DNA from: CAZNPU01 sp964575335
Lineage (GTDB): Bacteria > Planctomycetota > Phycisphaerae > Phycisphaerales > SM1A02
Direction: 5' to 3'
Assembly: GCA_964575335.1 (NCBI GenBank)
Contig: CAZNPU010000002.1
Span: 124,001-188,000 of the forward strand
DNA: 64,000 nt
The notes under the pieces are model-generated. The model was not told where the DNA came from, made no database searches, and saw nothing but the letters and a program-made list of their open reading frames with translations. Below, piece by piece: positions 51,710 through 58,531 of the stretch. The position numbers and the translations under genes are program-made. Within the stretch, counting starts at the first letter, position 1, and every line of letters begins with the position of its first letter.

Positions 51710-53404
51710 ATGCCCCCCGCTGCTGAACAAACTTCCGCTGAACAGACAAGGCCCGCACGAGGCGAGCCGATGGTCTGGATTGCCTGCATGGGCCTGGCTG
51801 TCGGCCTGCTCATGATCATCTCGCTGCTGTCGCTGATTGTGTACAAGGGACTGGAGGCCTTCTGGCCCACCCGCGTGGCACAACTGACGCTTGTCGAGGG
51901 CAGCAACGTTGGCATCAGCGACAGCAACCAGTTTGCTGGCGAAATTCGAAAAGTGCAGGACAAACCCGTTCGCGTTCTCTTGAGCGACGATGATGAACAA
52001 CTCGAGCAGCGTGAGATGCAGGTGTTCGTCGGCAATAAAGATGTCTATGGCCTTTCGTTCAAGTACATCGATCTCGATCAGATCGACACAATCGAATATC
52101 CAGCAGACATAATCAAAATTGAACGTATGGAATACGGGCCTGCGATCGGGTATGCCGTGCGGTTGAATTTCTCTGATGACGGTCGATCGATCGATGCAGC
52201 CGACCCGCAGTTTCACACGCGCCTTCAGGCATTGGTTGACGAGGCGAATCAGCGCCGCGCCGTGATTCAACATATCGAGCAGCACGAGATCGGCAGCATC
52301 AACGCTGCGATGGATGCGCTGCGCGTGCGCAAGCGAAAAATTGAACGGCTGCAACCTGCTTCGATTGCTGATGACCTCGCTGCGATTGAACAGCGCATGC
52401 AGGAGCTGAATGAGCAGTTTCTCATCTGGCGAGATGAAGCACACAAGTTGCGACAGTTGCAGGACGTCAGTTCCATAACCTACCGCTTACCCACCGGCCA
52501 GGAGCGCACGATTGCGCTTGGCGATGTTGTTTCGTACTCGTTTCCCAACGAAATCGGTCTGACGGGGCGTGCTGGACTTTTTCTCAGCAACATCTGGGCG
52601 TTTCTTTCAGACAACCCGCGCGAAGCCAATACTGAAGGCGGCATCTTTCCTGCCATATTCGGCACGTTTGTGATGACGGTGCTGCTGAGCCTTGCCGTGA
52701 CGCCGTTCGGCGTGCTGACGGCCATTTACCTGCGCGAATACGCCAGAGAAGGCGTGTTTGTGCGGGCGGTACGCGTCGCCATCAATAACCTGGCCGGCGT
52801 GCCGTCGATCGTCTTCGGCGTATTTGGACTGGGATTCTTCGTTTACTTTCTGGGCGGCAGAATCGATCAGCTGTTTTATCCCGACCGGGGCGCGGTTCCC
52901 GTTTTCGGTACAGGCGGCATACTGTGGGCGTCGCTGACGCTGGCGCTCATGACGGTGCCCGTGGTGATTGTGGCGACCGAAGAATCGCTGGCGGCAGTGT
53001 CGCGCGGCAGCCGCGAAGGATCGCTGGCGTGCGGCGCATCAAAGTGGCAGACCATTCGGTGCGTCGTGCTGCCTGCCGCCACGCCGGGGATCATCACCGG
53101 CATGATTCTGGCCATGGCCCGAGGCGCAGGCGAGGTAGCCCCGCTCATGCTGGTGGGCGTTGTGAAGCTCGCTCCCAGCCTTCCCATTGACAGCACGCCC
53201 CCATTCATTCATCTGGATCGCAAGTTCATGCACCTGGGCTTTCACATTTTCGATCTGGGCTTTCAATCGCCCGATTCCGAAGCTGCGCAGCCAATGGTGT
53301 TCGCCACCACATTGCTTTTGATTTCGCTGGTGGTGGTGATGAACCTGGGGGCGATTGTGATTCGAGAACGTCTCCGCAGAACGTACAGCACAGGAGCTTT
53401 CTGA
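51710..53404 (+). CDS. pstA: Phosphate ABC transporter permease PstA, enlarged form
   Basis: About 564 aa, against about 290 usually. N-terminal segment with one membrane helix (VWIACMGLAVGLLMIISLLSLIVYKGLEAFWP), then about 230 residues outside the membrane including a coiled coil (RRAVIQHIEQHEIGSINAAMDALRVRKRKIERL ... EQRMQELNEQFLIWRDEAHKLRQL). This corresponds to the N-terminal extension known in large PstA proteins (DUF3333-type, from memory). The permease core follows: VMTVLLSLAVTPFGVLTAIYLREYAREG, NNLAGVPSIVFGVFGLGFF, TEESLAAVSRGSREGSLACGASKWQTIRCVVLPAATPGIITGMILAMARGAGEVAPLMLVG. No Shine-Dalgarno is visible. The stop shares a base with the pstB ATG (TGATG). Confidence 0.92.
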   Translation: MPPAAEQTSAEQTRPARGEPMVWIACMGLAVGLLMIISLLSLIVYKGLEAFWPTRVAQLTLVEGSNVGISDSNQFAGEIRKVQDKPVRVLLSDDDEQLEQREMQVFVGNKDVYGLSFKYIDLDQIDTIEYPADIIKIERMEYGPAIGYAVRLNFSDDGRSIDAADPQFHTRLQALVDEANQRRAVIQHIEQHEIGSINAAMDALRVRKRKIERLQPASIADDLAAIEQRMQELNEQFLIWRDEAHKLRQLQDVSSITYRLPTGQERTIALGDVVSYSFPNEIGLTGRAGLFLSNIWAFLSDNPREANTEGGIFPAIFGTFVMTVLLSLAVTPFGVLTAIYLREYAREGVFVRAVRVAINNLAGVPSIVFGVFGLGFFVYFLGGRIDQLFYPDRGAVPVFGTGGILWASLTLALMTVPVVIVATEESLAAVSRGSREGSLACGASKWQTIRCVVLPAATPGIITGMILAMARGAGEVAPLMLVGVVKLAPSLPIDSTPPFIHLDRKFMHLGFHIFDLGFQSPDSEAAQPMVFATTLLLISLVVVMNLGAIVIRERLRRTYSTGAF

Positions 53405-54378
53405 TGCCGGTATATACTGATGAAGTCAAACAGCGCATGGAACACGCCGACATGAAATCCAATCGTCGGCTTATCGAGACGCCAGGCGCAGCTTCAACCG
53501 TCTCGCGCCTTAAACGAACGTCGCACATTGTGTCTGCTGATGATGATGCGCGTGCGGTGCGTGGCGCCATTGCGACAGAAAGCGCATTGGAAACCGCAAT
53601 GCATCCGGAAGTCATGGCCGATACGCCGCACGTGCTTCGGATTGAGAACTTTCAACTGCACTACGGCGCAACCCAGGCGCTGTTTGACATTTCGCTTGCT
53701 GTGCCCTGCGGCAAGATCGTCGCGCTCATCGGTCCGTCCGGCTGCGGGAAATCGACGCTGCTGCGGAGCGTCAACCGGCTCAATGACGTCATCGATAATG
53801 TGCGCATTCGAGGTGAGATGTACCTCAACAACTCGCCGATCTACAGCCCAACCGTTGAAGTCACCAGCTTGCGCAAGCGCATCGGCATGGTGTTTCAGAA
53901 GTCAAATCCCTTTCCCAAATCCATCTTCGACAACGTCGTGTACGGGCTGCGGATTGCGGGTGAAAAACGCAGGCGCGTGCTGCAGGAAGCTTGCGAAAAA
54001 GCGCTGCGCGACGCGGCGCTGTGGGATGAAGTCAAAGATCGGCTCAGCAGCAGCGCGCTGGCGCTTTCAGGAGGCCAGCAGCAGCGGCTGTGCATCGCCC
54101 GCGCAATCGCCACCCGGCCGGAAATTCTGCTGATGGATGAGCCGTGCTCGGCTCTGGATCCCATCGCCACCAGCCGCATTGAGGAACTGATGGCCAGCCT
54201 GCGGGGTCAGTACACCGTGCTGGTGGTCACGCACAACATGCAGCAGGCTTCGCGCGTCAGCGATTACACCGCCTTCATGTATCTCGGCCGTGTTGTTGAA
54301 TATGGGCCGACCGAAAAAATTTTTCAGAATCCCAGACGTAAGGAAACAGAAGACTACGTCACCGGGCGATTCGGGTAA
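53404..54378 (+). CDS. pstB: Phosphate ABC transporter ATPase PstB
   Basis: 324 aa, against about 250-270 in E. coli. The nucleotide-binding domain shows Walker A IGPSGCGKST (about residues 109-118), Q loop MVFQKSNPFPKSIFDNVVYGLR, signature LALSGGQQQRLCIARAIATRPEILLMDEPCSALDP (Walker B with catalytic Glu) and switch His VVTHNMQQASRVSDYTAFMYLGRVVEYGPTEKIF. The first about 75 residues are an extra, poorly conserved extension not found in most PstB proteins; an internal start is possible, though the overlap with the pstA stop favours 53404. Dimer energises PstCA. Confidence 0.95.
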   Translation: MPVYTDEVKQRMEHADMKSNRRLIETPGAASTVSRLKRTSHIVSADDDARAVRGAIATESALETAMHPEVMADTPHVLRIENFQLHYGATQALFDISLAVPCGKIVALIGPSGCGKSTLLRSVNRLNDVIDNVRIRGEMYLNNSPIYSPTVEVTSLRKRIGMVFQKSNPFPKSIFDNVVYGLRIAGEKRRRVLQEACEKALRDAALWDEVKDRLSSSALALSGGQQQRLCIARAIATRPEILLMDEPCSALDPIATSRIEELMASLRGQYTVLVVTHNMQQASRVSDYTAFMYLGRVVEYGPTEKIFQNPRRKETEDYVTGRFG

Positions 54379-54497
54379 CAGTCGCTCGTCGAACTGCACT
54401 GGAAGAAGCAAGAGCATTTGAATGACGTCAGCGCTGGCTGCATTGACGCTGATGAAAGATTTTCACTTTCATTTGTCCGCCGTTGCTGGAGCACACT

Positions 54498-55154
54498 GTG
54501 GCCATTGATCTGCACAAGGAACTGCTGAAGATTCGACGCGACATTCTCACGATGGCTGCGAGCGTCGAGCAACAGGTCGACAACGCCCTGGCTGCATTGG
54601 TGCACAAGGACCTCACGCTGGCAAAGGAAGTTCACGCTTCAGACAGGGAAATCAACAGCATTGAGCTGGACATCGAAAGCGAATGCCTTCGCATTTTCGC
54701 GCTGACGCATCCGGTGGCGGGTGACCTGCGGTTCATCATGGCGGTGCTGCGCATCAACAGTGACCTGGAGCGCATCGGCGACAAGGCCAAGAGCATCGCC
54801 AAGCGCGTGATTGATCTGATCGATTGCACGCCCGTTCCCCTGCCGCTGCAGTTGGCTGATATGGTTCAGCAAACCCGCACAATGCTCAGCAACGCGCTGA
54901 CCGCTCTGGCCGATGAGGATGCTGCATTGTGCCGAAGCGTGCTCGTATCTGATGACCGCGTGGATGAGTTGCAGAAAGACATTTTCAGGTGGGCTCATCA
55001 GGAAATTCCCCGGAACGTGGAATGCACGCATGCGGTCATTAGCGTACTTTCCATCAGCCGGGCTTTGGAGCGGATCGCCGATTTGGCGACGAACATTGCT
55101 GAGAACGTGATCTTCCTTGTGGAAGGCTCGGTCGTGAGGCACAGGAAAATCTGA
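54498..55154 (+). CDS. phoU: Phosphate-signalling protein PhoU
   Basis: 218 aa, two PhoU repeats: HLKELLKIRRDILTMAASVEQQ-like start (DLHKELLKIRRDILTMAASVEQQVDNALAALVHKDLTLAKEV), then ESECLRIFALTHPVAGDLRFIMAVLRINSDLERIGDKAKSIAKRV, and the second LQLADMVQQTRTMLSNALTALADEDAALCRSVLVSDDRVDELQKDIFRW ... SISRALERIADLATNIAENVIFLVEG. The ExxR/DLERIGD and ALERIADLATNIAE motifs bind metal in this family. It links PstSCAB activity to PhoR, keeping the regulon off when phosphate is plentiful. A GTG at 54498 with GGAG 7 nt upstream is preferred over the TTG at 54483. Last gene of the operon. Confidence 0.93.
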   Translation: MAIDLHKELLKIRRDILTMAASVEQQVDNALAALVHKDLTLAKEVHASDREINSIELDIESECLRIFALTHPVAGDLRFIMAVLRINSDLERIGDKAKSIAKRVIDLIDCTPVPLPLQLADMVQQTRTMLSNALTALADEDAALCRSVLVSDDRVDELQKDIFRWAHQEIPRNVECTHAVISVLSISRALERIADLATNIAENVIFLVEGSVVRHRKI

Positions 55155-55264
55155 ACCAGCATGCGTCAGCGTTGCTGAGCCTTGAGAACCGCTGGTTGAG
55201 GACGGACAATCGACAACAGTCAAAAGCAGCAGACCAAACTGCATGCATTTGGCTGCGAATGAAC

Positions 55265-55270
55265 TACAAT
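55265..55270 (+). promoter_or_regulatory. -10 hexamer of the CAU tRNA gene
   Basis: TACAAT (55265-55270), 8 nt before the mature tRNA. No convincing -35. Confidence 0.35.
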
Positions 55271-55278
55271 ACGGCACG

Positions 55279-55352
55279 GGGCTGGTAGCTCAGCGGTCCA
55301 GAGCAGCCGACTCATAATCGGTTAGACGTCGGTTCGAATCCGACCCAGCCCA
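55279..55352 (+). tRNA. tRNA with CAU anticodon, probably tRNA-Ile2 (lysidine-modified)
   Basis: Acceptor GGGCTGG/CCAGCCC, D arm GCTC/GAGC, anticodon arm GCCGA/TCGGT with loop CTCATAA, T arm GTCGG/CCGAC, discriminator A. The anticodon arm and flanks (GAGCAG-CCGACTCATAATCGG) match bacterial tRNA-Ile2, which reads AUA after TilS modifies C34, better than elongator tRNA-Met. It is not the initiator: C1 mismatch and the three G-C pairs of the anticodon stem are missing. CCA not encoded. Confidence 0.75.
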
Positions 55353-55420
55353 TTGGCGAAGCGCCCCGACACGGCTGTGTCGTTACCGGCTGCGCACAGC
55401 GTCACGCATCCTGCATCATT

Positions 55421-55450
55421 TTGACGGCGCGCCATGGGGGTGTTTATGCT
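55421..55450 (+). promoter_or_regulatory. Sigma-70 promoter of cdsA
   Basis: TTGACG (55421-55426), an 18-bp spacer and TATGCT (55445-55450). Transcription should begin at about 55457, which is the G of the GTG start: a leaderless mRNA. Confidence 0.6.
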
Positions 55451-55456
55451 GGCTCT

Positions 55457-56371
55457 GTGCTGAAGTACCGACTCATCACTGGCCCGCTCCTGGTCGCGCT
55501 GCTGCTGGCAGTGGTCCTGGCGGATGACTGGCTGGACACGGTGACGCTGACCGGCGTATGGAGCGATCTTTTTTTTGGCCGAAGCTCTCCGCCGCGGGGG
55601 CTGATCATGTTCCTGTTCGCCACCTTTGTTGTCGCTCCATTGGCGGCATGGGAACTGACGGCCATTTACCGGGCGCAAGGCATCGCCTCACGCACCACGC
55701 TGACAGCGCTGGCGGCGGTGATCGGCGTGACGCTCAGTTACAGCGTGCCCAAGAACGCTGAGGCCATCAACGCCATCGCGATCGTCGCCACCGGCATCAT
55801 CGGCGTGTTCGTCGCGTCGCTGCTCACCTTCAGCCAGAACCGCAACGTGCAGGGCGTGGTTGCCTCTGCAGGCGCGGTAATGTTCTCGCTGGTCTACATC
55901 GGCCTGATGATGGGCTTTTTTCTTGCGCTGCGGCGGGATCATTCCGCATGGTGGATTGTCGGCATCATCCTCACCACCAAATCCTGCGACAGCGGTGCGT
56001 ACTTCACGGGCAAATCGATCGGCAGGCACAAACTCATTGCGTGGCTCAGCCCCGGCAAGACGTGGGAAGGCCTGGCGGGCGGCGTGGTGACCGCCACGCT
56101 GGTAGGGCTGCTGTTGGCATGGATGAGCCAGCAGCTCTTCGACGATCCGCGCAACCATGTGCCACTGATTCACGGCGCGGTGTGGGGGTTTATCTTCGCG
56201 CTGGTCGGGCAGTTCGGCGATCTCATGAAGAGCCTGCTGAAGCGCGGCGCGGGCATTAAGGATTCATCATCGCTGCTGCCGGGTCTGGGCGGCGTGCTGG
56301 ACGTAGTCGACTCGCCTTTGATGGTGGCGCCTGTGGCCTATTGGCTGGTGAAGCTGACGCTTCCGGCATAA
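55457..56371 (+). CDS. cdsA: Phosphatidate cytidylyltransferase
   Basis: About 304 aa with eight hydrophobic segments. Makes CDP-diacylglycerol from phosphatidate and CTP, the precursor of all phospholipids. C-terminal signature region: TTKSCDSGAYFTGKSIGRHKLIAWLSPGKTWEGLAGG, HGAVWGFIFALVGQFGDLMKSLLKRGAGIKDSSSLLPGLGGVLDVVDSPL. The S-LKR-x4-KDSSxLLPG frame is intact; the usual PGHGG His is Leu and the usual LDRxDS Arg is Val. A GTG at 55457 is taken as start because the frame's earlier TTG is the -35 hexamer of a good promoter. Not part of the usual uppS-cdsA-dxr order. Confidence 0.87.
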   Translation: MLKYRLITGPLLVALLLAVVLADDWLDTVTLTGVWSDLFFGRSSPPRGLIMFLFATFVVAPLAAWELTAIYRAQGIASRTTLTALAAVIGVTLSYSVPKNAEAINAIAIVATGIIGVFVASLLTFSQNRNVQGVVASAGAVMFSLVYIGLMMGFFLALRRDHSAWWIVGIILTTKSCDSGAYFTGKSIGRHKLIAWLSPGKTWEGLAGGVVTATLVGLLLAWMSQQLFDDPRNHVPLIHGAVWGFIFALVGQFGDLMKSLLKRGAGIKDSSSLLPGLGGVLDVVDSPLMVAPVAYWLVKLTLPA

Positions 56372-56527
56372 ACCGGCAATCAACCCGGCAGAGTGCGCCA
56401 CGCAAGCGGATGAATCCGTTTTTTTCACCTGAATACGGATTCATGCAGAATCTTTCTTGGTTGCGGGTACGCACGGGCAGTCGTGAACTGATACCATTGG
56501 GTGAGTGAACTCTCGCCGGAGCCATAT

Positions 56528-57280
56528 ATGACGTTGGTTGACAGCCTTTTGAACCTCTTTCGCGTTGATGGTCAGGTGCGTGCGCTGCGAAGTCGTCTGG
56601 ATTCCGCAGAGCGTTACCTGGCAGCACAGAACCGACAGCTCAACGACTTACTGCAGCAGCAGCAGGAACTCGAAACCCGCCGCAAGCACGTGCAGGCATC
56701 GATTGCCAATCAGGAGGTGGAGCTGCAAGGCATTGACCAGCGCATCGAGCGACTGCGCACCGACCTCAACAGCGCGGTGACCAACAAGCAGTATTCAGCA
56801 TTGCTGACGGAGCTGAACACGATCAAGGCCAGCCGGGCTGCGGCTGAAGAGCGCATGCTGCAGGACATGGAGCAGATAGAACAACTGCAAGCGCAAAAGG
56901 CGGACCTTGACGCCCAGATCGTGGAGCGCACCAAGGTTCGCGATCTCGCGCAGGCGCAGCTCGATGAGCGTCGCGCTGATGTCGGCCAGCGGCTTGCGGA
57001 GCTGGAGGCGGAACGGGAAAAGGCTGCTGCGGTCATTCCGTCGGATATGCTGGCTGTCTTTGACGATCTGGCGGACACCTACGAAGGCGAAGCCATGTCG
57101 CCGGTGGAAGAGGTTGATCGTCGGCACCGCGAATATGTCTGCGGCGCGTGCCACATGCACTTGCCGTTTGAACAGGTCTCGCTGCTGACATCGCGGAGTG
57201 ACACGCTGATCCGCTGCCCGTCATGCTCGCGCATCTTGTACATGCAGGAAGAAATGCGCGGCTCGCTGGCGAAGAAGTGA
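56528..57280 (+). CDS. Zinc-ribbon protein with long coiled coil
   Basis: About 250 aa. Residues 10 to about 170 form an antiparallel coiled coil (RRKHVQASIANQEVELQGIDQRIERLRTDLNSAVTNKQYSALLTELNTIKASRAAAEERMLQDMEQIEQLQAQK). The C-terminus carries two CxxC pairs (EYVCGACHMHLP...IRCPSCSRILYM), a C4 zinc ribbon of the zf-RING_7 type. The NKQYSALLTEL motif is conserved in this widespread family, whose role is uncertain; it may bind nucleic acid or act with DNA-processing proteins. CGGAG 6 nt upstream of the ATG at 56528 fixes the start, discarding an open 9-codon extension with a GTG at 56501. Convergent with nrdR. Confidence 0.85.
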   Translation: MTLVDSLLNLFRVDGQVRALRSRLDSAERYLAAQNRQLNDLLQQQQELETRRKHVQASIANQEVELQGIDQRIERLRTDLNSAVTNKQYSALLTELNTIKASRAAAEERMLQDMEQIEQLQAQKADLDAQIVERTKVRDLAQAQLDERRADVGQRLAELEAEREKAAAVIPSDMLAVFDDLADTYEGEAMSPVEEVDRRHREYVCGACHMHLPFEQVSLLTSRSDTLIRCPSCSRILYMQEEMRGSLAKK

Positions 57281-57379
57281 GTAAGCGCAAAGCAGCGCCG
57301 GGGCAGAGTTCACCCCGCAACACCCTCTGACAATACGCGTGGTGCGTGATGGGTCATGGACGCTTCCAGCCGCGGCCGG

Positions 57380-57877
57380 TCATCGGTCTGGAAACAGCGC
57401 TTGCTGGTTGGGCAGATCGATGGGACGCGATTTGAGCTGCGTCAATTCATCAGCGAAATCGTCGAGCGTGCGGAAATCGTAATACTCGCTGGCGTAGCGG
57501 ATGTAGGCGATCTGATCGATTGACCGCAAACGCGCAGCGACGCGGCGGCCGATCTCGGCGCTGGGCACTTCGCGTTCGAACTCGCGATGCACCTCGTCTT
57601 CCACTTCCTGGGCGATGCCGATTTTGACTTCTTCAGACACCGGCCGCTTGCCGCAGGCTGCCTGAATGCCCGCCAACACCTTGACCGGATCAAACGGCAC
57701 CCGCCGACCGTCTTTCTTCACCACCGCCAGCCGACTGGTCTTTTCGATGCGCTCGTAGGTGGTGAACCGCTTACCGCACGCCAGGCATTCGCGTCGCCGG
57801 CGTATGACCAGCCCGCCATCGGAGGCTCGGCTGTCGATGACCTTGTCGTTATCGGCGGCACAGTAAGGGCAGATCAC
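57380..57877 (-). CDS. nrdR: Transcriptional repressor NrdR
   Basis: 165 aa. Zinc ribbon (CPYCAADNDKVIDSRASDGGLVIRRRRECLACGKRFTTYERIE) followed by an ATP cone (LAVVKKDGRRVPFDPVKVLAGIQAACGKRPVSEEVKIGIAQEVEDEVHREFEREVPSAEIGRRVAARLRSIDQIAYIRYASEYYDFRTLDDF). Represses ribonucleotide reductase genes in response to bound ATP/dATP. The start is a GTG at 57875-57877 (VICPYC); the frame stays open about 119 codons upstream but that part is not NrdR. GCCCA-TATCT-TGGGC, an inverted repeat, lies just upstream. No nrd genes are in the window. Confidence 0.94.
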   Translation of the reverse strand: MICPYCAADNDKVIDSRASDGGLVIRRRRECLACGKRFTTYERIEKTSRLAVVKKDGRRVPFDPVKVLAGIQAACGKRPVSEEVKIGIAQEVEDEVHREFEREVPSAEIGRRVAARLRSIDQIAYIRYASEYYDFRTLDDFADELTQLKSRPIDLPNQQALFPDR

Positions 57878-58046
57878 GGGATTCGTCCAAAGCCCAAGAT
57901 ATGGGCAGCGTTGATATGAGGAAAACCAGCCATTGGGGCTCCCTACATCATCCCGCACAACCGCCGATGCGTCAACTATCCATCGATCCGCCTGAAGAGC
58001 CGGGAAGCAACGGCATCCAGCAGCACGAAGGCGATGCGTTTTTGCT
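57878..58046. other. Intergenic stretch upstream of nrdR
   Basis: About 170 bp. Apart from the inverted repeat next to the nrdR start (GCCCA-TATCT-TGGGC) nothing is recognised. Confidence 0.35.
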
Positions 58047-58064
58047 TTTGTTCTTGCGAACAAA
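58047..58064. promoter_or_regulatory. Palindrome TTTGTTC-N4-GAACAAA (SOS-box-like)
   Basis: A perfect 7+7 bp inverted repeat with a 4-bp spacer (TTGC). It contains TGTTC-N4-GAACA, the form I recall for LexA boxes of Verrucomicrobia, a sister phylum. It lies 73 bp upstream of a possible 57-aa gene and 170 bp upstream of the divergent nrdR. It is a strong candidate operator; the LexA link is an inference. Confidence 0.45.
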
Positions 58065-58136
58065 TGTCCTGTGCCCGCCGGGTCATATCGCAGGTCGCTG
58101 CGACATGCAGCCGAAGTCCTGCAGATGTGATATGAA

Positions 58137-58310
58137 ATGCGCCTGGCAGACTCAGCGGGCAGTTTCCATATCTTCATTGACCGCCTGCCGATCACCGATA
58201 TGCTTATTCTCGATGATGATTTTGCATCCCGCAACCACGACAGCGCTCACAACACCTTGTACAAGGTGACGGCCGTCGCATGGATTTGGACAACTCCCAG
58301 GCACGGCTGA
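58137..58310 (+). CDS. Possible small protein (57 aa) ending in a terminator stem
   Basis: MRLADSAGSFHIFIDRLP... runs 57 codons to a TGA that sits in the loop of a strong plus-strand terminator. The composition looks protein-like in the centre (ITDMLILDDDFASRNHDSAH) and the codon use resembles neighbouring genes, including a hydrophobic/aromatic C-terminal stretch (LYKVTAVAWIW). No Shine-Dalgarno precedes the ATG, and no recognisable domain is present. The facts that argue for it are its position between a palindromic operator and a well-formed terminator and its uninterrupted frame. It may instead be part of a non-coding RNA. Shorter than typical annotated genes, so it is easily missed. Confidence 0.35.
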   Translation: MRLADSAGSFHIFIDRLPITDMLILDDDFASRNHDSAHNTLYKVTAVAWIWTTPRHG

Positions 58311-58330
58311 TCGCCGTGCCTGTTTTCGTT
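58298..58330 (+). terminator. Strong plus-strand terminator
   Basis: A 10-bp perfect stem (58298-58307 with 58313-58322), 5-nt loop and TTTTCGTT. No annotated plus-strand gene other than the small ORF above ends here. Confidence 0.85.
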
Positions 58331-58392
58331 AGACTGCCGCCACACCGGCACCGACGAAGAAGGAGAAAGTCCCGGTTTTCAAACAAACCACG

Positions 58393-58417
58393 CCGGACCT
58401 GACGAAGGAAGGTCCGG
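58393..58417 (+). promoter_or_regulatory. Hairpin in the thrS leader
   Basis: CCGGACCT, a 9-nt loop and AGGTCCGG: a perfect 8-bp stem without a T-run, 114 nt before thrS. It could be the site of thrS leader control. No T-box or threonyl-tRNA-like mimic is recognisable. Confidence 0.35.
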
Positions 58418-58531
58418 ATCACTCACCCAACACCGCTCACGTCAACCCCCTTCATCTGTATCTTCTTCTTCACTCCCCGGCATTCACTGGCAGCACTCGC
58501 AACTCGCAATTCGGATCTCGGAACTTACTCA

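Noticed and set aside
55279..55352. Initiator tRNA-Met
   Set aside because: The first acceptor pair is a normal G-C and the anticodon stem lacks three consecutive G-C pairs; sequence fits tRNA-Ile2.
55421..55456. TTG as start codon of cdsA
   Set aside because: The TTG is the first half of a -35 hexamer of a good promoter; the residues it adds are unlike CdsA.
57901..58269. 122-aa plus-strand open frame over nrdR upstream sequence
   Set aside because: It partly overlaps nrdR antisense, has no ribosome-binding site and contains no plausible domain; a shorter frame offset from it (58137-58310) is a better candidate.
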